The notes under the pieces are model-generated. The model was given only the letters and a program-made list of their open reading frames with translations, did no database searches and was not told the DNA's origin. Made by a program: the position numbers and the translations under genes. Below are positions 17,604 through 26,614 of a stretch of DNA of 64,000 bases, one piece after another. Each line of letters begins with the position of its first letter. The stretch's first letter is position 1. The DNA comes from Crocinitomicaceae bacterium (GTDB lineage: Bacteria; Bacteroidota; Bacteroidia; Flavobacteriales_D; Crocinitomicaceae), in NCBI GenBank assembly GCA_022447585.1, contig JAKVAR010000006.1:248001-312000 (forward strand). The letters are read 5' to 3'.

Positions 17604-19739
17604 ATGACGAGAAAAAAAAAACCTAAAAAAAAACTTAAACAAAGTTTATCCCATATTATCAGAAAGGTATTTTCTGAAAACCCAGAATCAGCATTAAATC
17701 ATAAACAAGTTTGTGCACTAATAGACGCTAGAGAATCAGCAATTCGCAAATTGGTATTTAACATACTTGAGAGTTTAACAAAAGAGGGGTTTTTAAAAAA
17801 GACTGGTCATAGTATTTATCAACTGAATCAATCCGGAAACTTTTTTGAGGGAATATTACAAGTTACACAGCGCGGAGCTGGTTTTGTTGTTGTAGATGGA
17901 GACGAGATATCCGATATATACATCGATCCTAAAAATATGCAACAAGGTTTAGGTGGAGATCGAGTAAAAATTCAAATTATTAAAAAAGGACGTTCTAGAA
18001 ACGAAGGTGTTATTCTAAATGTAGTTGAACGTGAACGAACTCAATTTGTTGGTACAATTCAAATGCATGATAATTTTGCTTTTCTTGTTCCTGATAATAG
18101 TCGTGTTGGAACTGATATTTATATTCGCAAAGAAAAATTAAAAGGTGCGAAAAATGGAGATAAAGCGCTTGCAAAAATTACCGTTTGGCCTAAATCTCAA
18201 GACAACCCATATGGAGAAGTTATCGAGGTACTAGGAAACACTGGTGGTAATGATGTCGAAATGATTAGTATTCTTGTAAATCAAGGATTGGATTATCAAT
18301 TCAATGAAGATGTTTTAAGTGAATCTGAAACTCTTACTTTGGAATTAGACAAAAAGGAAATAGCTAAACGTAGAGATTTTAGAGATGTACTTACGTTTAC
18401 AATTGACCCACACGACGCTAAGGATTTTGATGATGCACTTTCTATCAAAAAACTTCAAAATGGACATGTAGAAGTTGGTGTTCATATTGCCGATGTTAGT
18501 CATTATGTGCGACCAGGAATGGCTATGGATAAAGAAGCATTGAAGCGTTCGAATTCTGTTTATTTAGTTGATCGTGTTATTCCTATGCTACCCGAGCAAC
18601 TTTCAAATATGGTTTGTTCTTTAAGACCCAATGAAGAGAAATTTACATTCTCGGCAGTTTTCGAAATTGACGATAACGGAAAAGTTTATAATGAATGGTT
18701 TGGTAAAACTGTTATTCATTCTGATCGAAGATATACTTATGAAGATGCACAAGAAATCATTGAAGGAGCAGATGGAGATTTTAAAGATGAAATATTGTTT
18801 TTAGATAAAGTCGCTAAAATTTTGCGAAAAAAGCGATTAAAATCTGGAGCTATGAATATTGAAAGTAAAGAAATGCGCTTTCAGTTAGATGATCAAGGTA
18901 ATCCTATTAAGGTTAATATTAAAACATCAAAAGACGCAAATAAGTTAATTGAAGAGTTCATGCTTTTAGCAAATAGAAGTGTAGCTACATTTATTTATAA
19001 CAAGAAAAAAGGGCAAGAAAAAATACCATTTATTTATCGATGTCACGATAAACCAGATACTGCAAAAGTTGAATTATTCAATCTATTTGTTAAAAAATTT
19101 GAATATGATATTGACATCAATAATCCTGAGAAAATTTCAACAAATATAAATGCCCTTTTAGAAGATATACGCTATAAAAATGAGTTTGATTTAATTCAAA
19201 CGATGGCAATTCGATCTATGTCTAAAGCCACATATGAAACTGATAATATAGGTCATTACGGATTAGCTTTTGATAACTATACACACTTTACTTCTCCTAT
19301 TCGTAGATACGCAGATTTAATGGTACATAGAATTTTACAGGAAGAATTGCTCGAAAAGAAGCATAAATACAATAATGAATTAGAAGATGTATGTAAGCGT
19401 ATTTCTAGAATGGAAAGAAAAGCTGTTGAAGCCGAACGTGAAAGTACGAAGTATTTCCAAACATTATTTGTTTTAGACCAAATTGGTCAAGTGTTTGAAG
19501 GAACTGTTTCAGGTATAGCTGATTTCGGTCTATTTGTTCGAATGGATAATAATATGTGCGAAGGGTTAGTTCCTATGTTAGAAATACCTGGAGATCGTTA
19601 TAGTTTTGATCAAGACAAGTATGCAATTATTGGAACAAAGACTGGTAAGGAATATAACTTTGGAGACCGAGTTAAAGTTCGTATATATGAAGTTTCAACT
19701 CGCAAACGACAAATAGACTTAGAAATGATAGAAGATTAA
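17604..19739 (+). CDS. rnr: Ribonuclease R
   Basis: A 711-residue 3'-5' exoribonuclease of the RNB family. In order: an N-terminal helix-turn-helix-like region after a very basic start (RKKKPKKKLK), cold-shock OB domains (about 85-225), the RNB catalytic domain (about 255-590) with the metal-binding motif DPHDAKDFDDALS and the signature HFTSPIRRYADLMVHR, and a C-terminal S1 domain (about 630-710, FEGTVSGIADFGLFVRMD). It degrades structured RNA. Its TAA directly abuts the stop of the convergent response-regulator gene. Confidence 0.95.
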   Translation: MTRKKKPKKKLKQSLSHIIRKVFSENPESALNHKQVCALIDARESAIRKLVFNILESLTKEGFLKKTGHSIYQLNQSGNFFEGILQVTQRGAGFVVVDGDEISDIYIDPKNMQQGLGGDRVKIQIIKKGRSRNEGVILNVVERERTQFVGTIQMHDNFAFLVPDNSRVGTDIYIRKEKLKGAKNGDKALAKITVWPKSQDNPYGEVIEVLGNTGGNDVEMISILVNQGLDYQFNEDVLSESETLTLELDKKEIAKRRDFRDVLTFTIDPHDAKDFDDALSIKKLQNGHVEVGVHIADVSHYVRPGMAMDKEALKRSNSVYLVDRVIPMLPEQLSNMVCSLRPNEEKFTFSAVFEIDDNGKVYNEWFGKTVIHSDRRYTYEDAQEIIEGADGDFKDEILFLDKVAKILRKKRLKSGAMNIESKEMRFQLDDQGNPIKVNIKTSKDANKLIEEFMLLANRSVATFIYNKKKGQEKIPFIYRCHDKPDTAKVELFNLFVKKFEYDIDINNPEKISTNINALLEDIRYKNEFDLIQTMAIRSMSKATYETDNIGHYGLAFDNYTHFTSPIRRYADLMVHRILQEELLEKKHKYNNELEDVCKRISRMERKAVEAERESTKYFQTLFVLDQIGQVFEGTVSGIADFGLFVRMDNNMCEGLVPMLEIPGDRYSFDQDKYAIIGTKTGKEYNFGDRVKVRIYEVSTRKRQIDLEMIED

Positions 19740-20495
19740 TTAAACCTGCTTAATTCGCTTATTTAAATCATCTCTATAAGAACCACCAATAGGTATTACT
19801 TTCTCCACTTTCTCTAGTGTAAGGTTAGGGTATTCTATAGTAGCCATTTTATCTAAACGAATTATGTATGATCTATGAACTCGTAAGAATTCTTCATTCC
19901 CCATTTTCGCTTCTATATCCTTCATTGTTGAATGGATTGTGAATCGCGTATCCGCAGTATGAATTACAACGTAATCTTTTAATGCTTCTATGTAGAAAAT
20001 TTCATCTGTTCTGAGCTTAACTAACTTACTATTTGATTTAACAAAAATATATTCACTACTCTCATCTTTACTCTCCATTATTGAGAATAAAAGATCACGT
20101 TCTTTAACAACTTCTTGTTCCTTACCATGCTTGTATATGGCCATTTCAATCGTTGTGTGTAAATCAATTTCCTTAAATGGTTTTAAAATGTAACCATAAG
20201 GTTCTGTTATTTTTGCTTTTGATAATGTTGCTTCATCTGCATAAGCAGTCAAAAATATAATTGGAATTGAGTATTTAGTTTTAATAGCATCAGCAGCTTC
20301 AATACCATTCATATTTCCCTTCAACATGATGTCCATTAAAACAATATCAGGGTTTTCTGAACCAGCTATTTCAATAGCTAACTCACCCGTTGCGGAAGAG
20401 CCTACAACATTATAACCAAGTTTTTTTAAACTGTGCTGAATATCCTTTGATACAATCGATTCATCTTCTACTACAAGTACATTGATTTTAGACAT
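19740..20495 (-). CDS. LytTR-type response regulator
   Basis: I use the ATG at 20495 (MSKINVLVVEDES), which overlaps the kinase stop by eight bases; an ATG further upstream would lie inside the kinase gene. About 251 residues. The receiver domain (1-125) has the acidic pair in VVEDE, the phospho-acceptor Asp in DIVLMDIM, Thr in IFLTAY and Lys in YILKPF. The LytTR DNA-binding domain (about 150-250) has FIYEA-like EIFYIEALKDYVVIH and FLRVHRSYIIRLDKM. It probably regulates transcription when phosphorylated by the adjacent kinase. Confidence 0.92.
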   Translation of the reverse strand: MSKINVLVVEDESIVSKDIQHSLKKLGYNVVGSSATGELAIEIAGSENPDIVLMDIMLKGNMNGIEAADAIKTKYSIPIIFLTAYADEATLSKAKITEPYGYILKPFKEIDLHTTIEMAIYKHGKEQEVVKERDLLFSIMESKDESSEYIFVKSNSKLVKLRTDEIFYIEALKDYVVIHTADTRFTIHSTMKDIEAKMGNEEFLRVHRSYIIRLDKMATIEYPNLTLEKVEKVIPIGGSYRDDLNKRIKQV

Positions 20496-23400
20496 TTGCT
20501 GTTGGTTTGATGTTATCAAATTTAATCAAATATTTCGTTCCTTTTTTAATATCAACTTCTATCTCCCCATCTAATTGTTCTACCAAAGTTGTTACTAATT
20601 GTAAGCCTAATGTATCTGACTCCATTTCAGTAAATTCTGAAGGTAAACCGACTCCATCATCTGATATTTCCAAACAAACCATCCCATCTTCATCACATAA
20701 ATCTATTGATATTGTTCCTTTAACTTCGCGTCCCCATGCATACTTTAGCGCATTTGTGATAATTTCATTCACTAATAAACCAGAAGGAATTGCTTGATCT
20801 AAAACTAAATCAACATCTTCTAAATTAAGGTCCAAAACAACATCCTCATGAATTCGATAGGACGAAACTAAATTTGTTGTTAAATTTTCAAGATAGTTAG
20901 AAAAATTGATACTGGAAAAATCTTCTGTACGATAAAGGTTTTCGTGAATAATGGCCATTGAGCGAATTCGATTACGACTTTCTTGAAGAATATCAAGGGT
21001 ATTTTCATCCGTTACAAATGAACTTTGAAGATTTAATATACTTGATATTACTTGTAAATTATTCTTCACCCTATGATGTATCTCTTTCAGTAAAATCTCC
21101 TTTTCTTTCAATGATTCCACTATTTCAATATTCGATTTTTTCTTCTCACTAATATCATGAGCAACCAAAGAAATTTCTGCTACATCTCCTTCTGTATCAA
21201 AGATTGGATTCATAAAAATATCTAGCCAATACTCTGAATCTTTGAAATTCATTTTTAATTCAAACTGCCGTGACTTACCATTTTTAACTTGAGACAATAA
21301 AACCCTAAATAACCTTAATCTAGCAGGTGAAATAATTTCCTTAAAGGAATCTTCGAAAGATACTTTAGTTTTTAACTCTTTATTGAAAATTGTAGAAAAA
21401 TATGCTTTACAATGCGAGTTATACGAGGAAATATCCTCATTTAAAGTAATCGTTAATAAGAATGTATTTGAAGAACTATCTAGAATGGCTTTTGTTCTTA
21501 AGAATTGCTCTTCTAAGAGTTTTTCTGTGCGAATACGTTCCATTATTTCTTTAGCTAAACTCTTATTTGACTCTTCTGCCAATTCAGCTCTTAATTTCTC
21601 TTTAGCTAAAATATTCTGAACAGAAATATCCTTCATAATAATTAATGAAGCTTCTTCTTCTTCATAAATAGTTCCAACCAAAGTAACATCCACTAATACA
21701 TGTTCTTTATCCTCATTAATTAGGTTTAAATGAATATTTTGATTGGATCTATCTTTGATATGAAGTTTAATAAGCTCATTAAATCTAATTTGATCTTTTT
21801 CAGTGAAGATATTATCCAAATTGAAATCAGATCCAACTAAGCTTTTCATTTCAGAATTTATGTAGAGAATATTACCCTCTTTAACGATCATAATCCCTTC
21901 AGGATTATTCTCAAGAATTGATTCTAAATTACGTTGACTTTTTTGAATGGTTCTAATATTCTGATTCAGCAATGTGTTATCTTGAATTACGCATTGATAA
22001 TATAATTCATTCTCAAGCATAATTTCAATCAAGGTAACCTCAGCTTCAATTGTTCTTTGATTACCAATAAAAACCCAATCAAATTTTGTACTTCTGGAAT
22101 TACTTAATCTATCAAAATATAATTTAAACTGATCTTCAACTTCAGTACTTATATTTGCACTTAAATCAAATAAATTTTTTCCTTTTAAATCATTTAATGG
22201 AATACCAAATAATTGTGTTGTTTTTCGATTTGATTCAATAATAACATCTCCTTTCAATAATAAAATTGCATCATTAGATTCTTCATAAATCAATCGATAC
22301 TTCTCTTCACTTTGTTTTAAAGCTTTAGTCGTTTTATGAATTGAAGTCAAATTAATAACAGATCCTTCTATATGTTCTGTTTGAGCATCTAAATACCAAC
22401 TGAATATAAATGTTTTTTCATTCTTATTTGTAAGAATGTATTGCGTTTGATAATTCTGATAATTCTCATACTCACCTAAAGACTCTAGAATGACACGCCA
22501 ATCTTTTTTTTCATGCTTTCCAAAGAAATTATCTCTATGATCTGAGTCATTATCACATTCACCGAATAAATAATCTCCAATAGTTAAAGTACCTTCAAAC
22601 ATTTCAAAAAATGATTTATTACCATCAATAATTTTTGAACATTTATCTAATGTAAATACACCAGCTTTATTCTTGTAATATAAATTTCTATATTTTTTCT
22701 CGCTTAATTTTAATTTTTCATGTCGATAGACTTCTTCCGTAACATCGTCTATACGAGATAACCAAAAATGATTGTTTTTTAATGCTAATAAAACAATACT
22801 AAATTCAATATGCCTTGTTCTATTCCCTCTAACATATTCAACACGCTTAATAAATTTTGCTCCTAACGCCAATCGTTTGATATCATCAATTTCCTGATTA
22901 TTAAAAAAATCAAAAAAACGATTAGTAGACTCATCATTATTCAGTTTATCAAAACTAAATAGTTTTTTCGCTTCGATGTTAAAATCAATAACCTTTTGAT
23001 TATTTATTAAATCAAATAGAATATAACTGGCTCCAGGATTATTAAGAAGTTTCTGTAAATATTCAGAATAATCTTCAATGGTATTAACCATTTGTTTCTT
23101 CGAGTAAAGTACAATCATAGAACTAGCACCTAATACAAAAAACAAAATAGAAATAAGGTTATAGGAAAAGTTAATGGTACCAATAGTTTGTAAGCCATAT
23201 AACATCAATAAAAAAACAAATGCATTATATAATACTAATGCATACCATCGCTGTATTATAACTACGGTTACTGCAAATAAACCGAAAAAAGTAAATAATT
23301 CACTTATAACAAATTCATTAGACCATGTACTTACAAATGCAGCTAAAGTCATCCCAAATAAATGGAAAATGAAGAAATACATTAGTTTGTCTTTAAGTGA

Positions 23401-23643
23401 ATTGATAAACCAACAAATCAATACATATATAGGAAACAAAATAGTATAAGAAATACCTATATAAAAATAGACATCTGGAACGTTTGCATAACTGATGAAA
23501 AAAGAATAAATAGGAGCTATAATGAAGGCGCCAATACTATGAATTATGGCTATTCGATTGAATCCATTTTCACTTTCATAATATGGTTTAAAATTTTGTC
23601 CAGACTTTGTGAATTTCTGGAATAAATTTTTGCTTGTTAACAT
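20488..23643 (-). CDS. Membrane-bound multi-PAS sensor histidine kinase (HisKA_2 type)
   Basis: A 1051-residue kinase. Five or six membrane segments occupy about residues 30-190. They are followed by at least four PAS-like modules (about 205-320, 320-440, 445-560, 570-680 and 705-830; KYRLIYEESNDAILLL is a typical PAS start). The HisKA_2 phospho-acceptor region lies at about 850-870 (LLKEIHHRVKNNLQVISSILNLQ), and the HATPase_c domain at about 930-1045 has NEIITNALKYAW and DDGVGLP. It overlaps its LytTR regulator gene by eight bases and so is the likely cognate kinase. It is the first gene to the left of the proposed origin region and is transcribed away from it. Confidence 0.92.
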   Translation of the reverse strand: MLTSKNLFQKFTKSGQNFKPYYESENGFNRIAIIHSIGAFIIAPIYSFFISYANVPDVYFYIGISYTILFPIYVLICWFINSLKDKLMYFFIFHLFGMTLAAFVSTWSNEFVISELFTFFGLFAVTVVIIQRWYALVLYNAFVFLLMLYGLQTIGTINFSYNLISILFFVLGASSMIVLYSKKQMVNTIEDYSEYLQKLLNNPGASYILFDLINNQKVIDFNIEAKKLFSFDKLNNDESTNRFFDFFNNQEIDDIKRLALGAKFIKRVEYVRGNRTRHIEFSIVLLALKNNHFWLSRIDDVTEEVYRHEKLKLSEKKYRNLYYKNKAGVFTLDKCSKIIDGNKSFFEMFEGTLTIGDYLFGECDNDSDHRDNFFGKHEKKDWRVILESLGEYENYQNYQTQYILTNKNEKTFIFSWYLDAQTEHIEGSVINLTSIHKTTKALKQSEEKYRLIYEESNDAILLLKGDVIIESNRKTTQLFGIPLNDLKGKNLFDLSANISTEVEDQFKLYFDRLSNSRSTKFDWVFIGNQRTIEAEVTLIEIMLENELYYQCVIQDNTLLNQNIRTIQKSQRNLESILENNPEGIMIVKEGNILYINSEMKSLVGSDFNLDNIFTEKDQIRFNELIKLHIKDRSNQNIHLNLINEDKEHVLVDVTLVGTIYEEEEASLIIMKDISVQNILAKEKLRAELAEESNKSLAKEIMERIRTEKLLEEQFLRTKAILDSSSNTFLLTITLNEDISSYNSHCKAYFSTIFNKELKTKVSFEDSFKEIISPARLRLFRVLLSQVKNGKSRQFELKMNFKDSEYWLDIFMNPIFDTEGDVAEISLVAHDISEKKKSNIEIVESLKEKEILLKEIHHRVKNNLQVISSILNLQSSFVTDENTLDILQESRNRIRSMAIIHENLYRTEDFSSINFSNYLENLTTNLVSSYRIHEDVVLDLNLEDVDLVLDQAIPSGLLVNEIITNALKYAWGREVKGTISIDLCDEDGMVCLEISDDGVGLPSEFTEMESDTLGLQLVTTLVEQLDGEIEVDIKKGTKYLIKFDNIKPTANV

Positions 23644-23914
23644 GTTTTAAAATAGAATTTTAGCAGTGCTGAAGTGTTAAATTAATTCTTTTTTTTTTGT
23701 TTACTTTTTTTCGTCATTAAACTACTGATATATAAGTAATTAAAAGAATATTTATTTGAAGGATAGAGAAGATATGGATTTTTTTTTGAAGTTCAAAACA
23801 CACATACAATTGTATAGAATAAATTAAATGAATTACTCTTTTAAATTAAAGAAGAAATTATTCTATTTATTAATCGTGTTAATATGTTTACAATTATTTG
23901 TGAATTTTATTGTG

Positions 23915-24006
23915 TTATTCACTTATAAAGAATAATAATAGAGTTATTCACACTAAATATCATCATTATTTCCTTTATTTTTAGATAGTTGTGATGGTTA
24001 TTCACA
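23915..24006 (+). other. Cluster of three plus-strand DnaA boxes
   Basis: TTATTCACT at 23915-23923, TTATTCACA at 23944-23952 and TTATTCACA at 23998-24006. The last two fit TTWTNCACA fully, the first with one mismatch. Confidence 0.65.
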
Positions 24007-24176
24007 ATGACCAAATTTGAAGGGAATGTTTATAATTCATGATAGATTTTTACTAGATTTCATAATGATAAACTGTTCTTAAAATATTAGAAATAATTAT
24101 AACTATACTAGGATTTATGGTTTAATCTATTGTATGAAAATTGATTTTTAATATTCCTAGGAAAAGTATTTCATAA

Positions 24177-24195
24177 TTATCCACAGTTATTAACA
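24177..24195 (+). other. Perfect DnaA box with an adjacent weak box
   Basis: TTATCCACA (24177-24185) is the strongest known DnaA box sequence; after one base follows TTATTAACA (24187-24195), which differs from consensus at one position. A nearly pure A/T tract follows. Confidence 0.7.
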
Positions 24196-24276
24196 TGGAT
24201 GTATATTATTTAGTTCAAAAAATTATTTTTTAAAAATCTATAAATGAAATAGTTAATAATTTTTGATTTTATTGGA

Positions 24277-24285
24277 TGTGTAAAA
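24277..24285 (-). other. Minus-strand DnaA box
   Basis: TGTGTAAAA on the plus strand is TTTTACACA on the minus strand, matching TTWTNCACA. It touches the rpiB promoter, whose upstream element begins at 24286. Confidence 0.55.
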
Positions 24286-24317
24286 CTTGGCGTAATTGTT
24301 AATATGGTATAGTTTTG
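24286..24317 (+). promoter_or_regulatory. Promoter of rpiB
   Basis: CTTG (24286-24289), 20 bases, then TAGTTTTG (24310-24317) is close to the Bacteroidota consensus TTTG-N19-21-TAnnTTTG. It ends 17 bases before the ATG and abuts a DnaA box. Confidence 0.6.
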
Positions 24318-24334
24318 CATTAAAAGTTTGAAAG

Positions 24335-24769
24335 ATGAAAAAATTGATACCAATTGGAGCAGATCATGCTGGATTTGAATTGAAACAAATCGTGATAAAT
24401 CATTTAGAGCAAAAAGGTTATGAATTAAAAGACTTCGGTTGTTATTCTGAAGATAGTATCGATTATCCTGATTTTGGTCACCCAGTAGCTTCTATGGTAG
24501 AAGAAAATGATAATATGCTAGGTATTATTATCTGTGGCTCAGGTAATGGTATTAATATGACAGCAAATAAGCATCAAGGAGTTCGAAGTGCTTTATGTTG
24601 GAAAAATGAGATTGCTCAATTGGCTAGAGAACATAATGATGCAAATATAATTGCACTGCCAGCACGTTTTATTACTGAAGAGGAAGCGTTAGAAATGATA
24701 GATACTTTTTTGTCAGTAGAATTTGAAGGTGGAAGACACCAAAGAAGAGTAAATAAGATATCTTGTTAA
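24335..24769 (+). CDS. rpiB: Ribose-5-phosphate isomerase B
   Basis: A 144-residue RpiB/LacA/LacB family sugar-phosphate isomerase of the pentose phosphate pathway. It begins PIGADHAGFELK, has DYPDFGHPVA, the CGSGNGINMTANK loop with the catalytic Cys, and the ANIIALPARF segment, all diagnostic. The length is normal. It is the first gene to the right of the oriC candidate, with its own promoter. Its stop overlaps the stop of the convergent TlpA-like gene (24766-24769). Confidence 0.95.
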   Translation: MKKLIPIGADHAGFELKQIVINHLEQKGYELKDFGCYSEDSIDYPDFGHPVASMVEENDNMLGIIICGSGNGINMTANKHQGVRSALCWKNEIAQLAREHNDANIIALPARFITEEEALEMIDTFLSVEFEGGRHQRRVNKISC

Positions 24770-25980
24770 TTATCTAATAGTGTCTGTATTAAAGCTTCAG
24801 TTTTTTCGATGTACTCATTATAATAAGAACCTGTACCTGGACCATTGAATCCCGTATGTACTCTTTTTACTTTACCATCTCTACCAATAAAAATAGAGGT
24901 TGGAAAAGATATAACTTCATTTAAAACTTTAAAGTGCTCCGATGCTAAGTTTTTACTCGCTTTTCCACCAATTAAAAAAGTAAAGTTTATATCTAATTTA
25001 GATTTCAATCTTTCTACATTTGCTACATATTCTTCAAAACTTTTACCGGCTTCATAACAGATAGATATTATCTCTAAGCCTTCAGTATTATATTTGTCAT
25101 ACAACTCTTTGTAATAATGTGTTTCATCTAAGCAATTTGGACACCAAGTACCCATTATTTGAATAATGACAACTTTATTATTAAAGCGTTCATGAGGGAA
25201 GTTAAAATCATTATTATTTAGATCTTTTAATTGAAATTTTAAAGCATCTTCTTTAACGATATAGGTTAGGTCATCAGGACTTATTAATGTATAATTATCA
25301 TTTCTTACACCATACCAATCACTTTGCCAGTGGTTACCACTAAAAAAAGTTCCTTTTAAAGTATCGTTATTTAACCTGGCTTTAAATAAAAAGGCATGTG
25401 ATCCATCGAAACAAGAAAGTAATAAACTATCCGTGGTAGAATTCCCTTCTAAAAAACGATAATCACCTGTTTCGGTTAGAAATGTTCCAGATACGTTTAT
25501 TTTTTTTTGTTCAAAAATTCCTACTGCAGGATAAGATGAGTCGCTATTCGGTTCAAATTCAACTTGCCATTTACCATCTACCACAATAGAATTTTTTATT
25601 TTTTTTGAAATACCAAAACGCGTAGATTTTTTCTTTATTGAAGTGAATGGTATTCTGTAATTAGCGCTTTTATTATAGTTTACCCAATATCCATTTAATG
25701 TTTTTTTATTGTCTTGGTGAAATACTAACTCTGAATTGAAATAAGGAAATTTTACATAGAAACTATCGTTCTTATAAATGGAAGAATTAAGAGCTATTTC
25801 TTCTTCACCGTTTAAGATAGTGATTTGGTTATTTTGTGTAACCTTAATATGGAACGGAAGAACGTCCGTTTCATTTAATTGTAATTCGGAAATCCAAGCT
25901 CCTTTTTTAATTTTAACTTGTTTTTGTGATACAACAGTATAGCTTATAGTTAGAACTATTAATAATATTATGGATTTCAT
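24766..25980 (-). CDS. Periplasmic TlpA-like thioredoxin-fold protein
   Basis: A 404-residue exported protein with a signal peptide (about 1-18). The N-terminal half (20-240) is beta-rich, resembling the DUF4369-like or lipocalin-like regions that precede Bacteroidota thioredoxins. The C-terminal half is a TlpA/AhpC-TSA thioredoxin domain with the redox motif GTWCPNCLDE (about residue 278) and FPTSIFIGRDGKVKRVHTGF containing the cis-Pro region. It probably reduces disulfides in the envelope. The substrate is unknown. It is convergent with rpiB and divergent from the ECF sigma gene. Confidence 0.88.
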   Translation of the reverse strand: MKSIILLIVLTISYTVVSQKQVKIKKGAWISELQLNETDVLPFHIKVTQNNQITILNGEEEIALNSSIYKNDSFYVKFPYFNSELVFHQDNKKTLNGYWVNYNKSANYRIPFTSIKKKSTRFGISKKIKNSIVVDGKWQVEFEPNSDSSYPAVGIFEQKKINVSGTFLTETGDYRFLEGNSTTDSLLLSCFDGSHAFLFKARLNNDTLKGTFFSGNHWQSDWYGVRNDNYTLISPDDLTYIVKEDALKFQLKDLNNNDFNFPHERFNNKVVIIQIMGTWCPNCLDETHYYKELYDKYNTEGLEIISICYEAGKSFEEYVANVERLKSKLDINFTFLIGGKASKNLASEHFKVLNEVISFPTSIFIGRDGKVKRVHTGFNGPGTGSYYNEYIEKTEALIQTLLDN

Positions 25981-26080
25981 GCATTGTTTTTGGGTAAACG
26001 AAAATACGTCATTTTTAATAGAATAGTGTTATATGCAACCTTTTTTAATAAATACAAGTCTATAAATTTAAGCGCTGGCT

Positions 26081-26614
26081 ATGAATGATTCGACTTTAGT
26101 GAAGAAATGTATTGATGGCGATCAACGAGCACAGCGCGCGTTGTTTGAAAAGTTTGCACCAAAAATGTTGGGAGTTTGTTTGCGTTATGCAAAAGAAAAG
26201 ACTCAAGCTGAAGATGTATTACAAGATGGTTTTGTGAAGGTATTTACAAAGTTAGAAGGTTATAAAGGAGGGTCATTAGAAGGTTGGATAAGACGTATAA
26301 TGGTTAATACTTCGTTAGATCAGATTAGAAAAAACCTGAAGTTTCAAGATAATATAGAGATTGAACGCATTGATTATAAGATGATAGACAATGGTTTTAT
26401 ACTTGAAGATTTAATGGCGGAAGATTTAATGTTATTAATTAATTCAATGCCTGATGGTTATAGAGTTGTCTTTAATATGTTTGCGATTGAAGGATATTCA
26501 CATAAAGAAATCGCTGAAGAGTTAGGAGTTTCGGAAAACACTTCAAAATCCCAATATTCAAGAGCGCGTGCATTCTTAAAAACAAAACTTGAAGAAATAA
26601 ATTTTGAAAGGTAA
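26081..26614 (+). CDS. ECF-type RNA polymerase sigma-70 factor
   Basis: A 177-residue ECF sigma factor with region 2 (about 20-90: ALFEKFAPKMLGVCLRYA, AEDVLQDGFVKVF, GWIRRIMVNTSLDQIRK) and region 4 (about 120-172: MPDGYRVVFNMFAIEGYSHKEIAEELGVS with the helix-turn-helix). It directs RNA polymerase to special promoters. The next gene overlaps it by 11 bases and encodes a membrane protein with a short cytoplasmic N-terminus, likely its anti-sigma partner. Confidence 0.93.
   Translation: MNDSTLVKKCIDGDQRAQRALFEKFAPKMLGVCLRYAKEKTQAEDVLQDGFVKVFTKLEGYKGGSLEGWIRRIMVNTSLDQIRKNLKFQDNIEIERIDYKMIDNGFILEDLMAEDLMLLINSMPDGYRVVFNMFAIEGYSHKEIAEELGVSENTSKSQYSRARAFLKTKLEEINFER

Larger units (their letters stand above)
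23644..24334. other. Candidate chromosomal replication origin (oriC)
   Basis: This 691-bp stretch holds no plausible gene and is very AT-rich. It carries DnaA-box-like 9-mers: TTATTCACT (23915), TTATTCACA (23944 and 23998), the classical TTATCCACA (24177), a relaxed TTATTAACA right next to it (24187) and TTTTACACA on the minus strand (24277-24285). The tract at about 24196-24276 is almost pure A/T and could be the unwinding element. The flanking genes are transcribed away from it on both sides. Two parS sites lie 16 kb to the right. dnaA is not in view, which is not unusual for Bacteroidota. The assignment is an inference. Confidence 0.65.
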
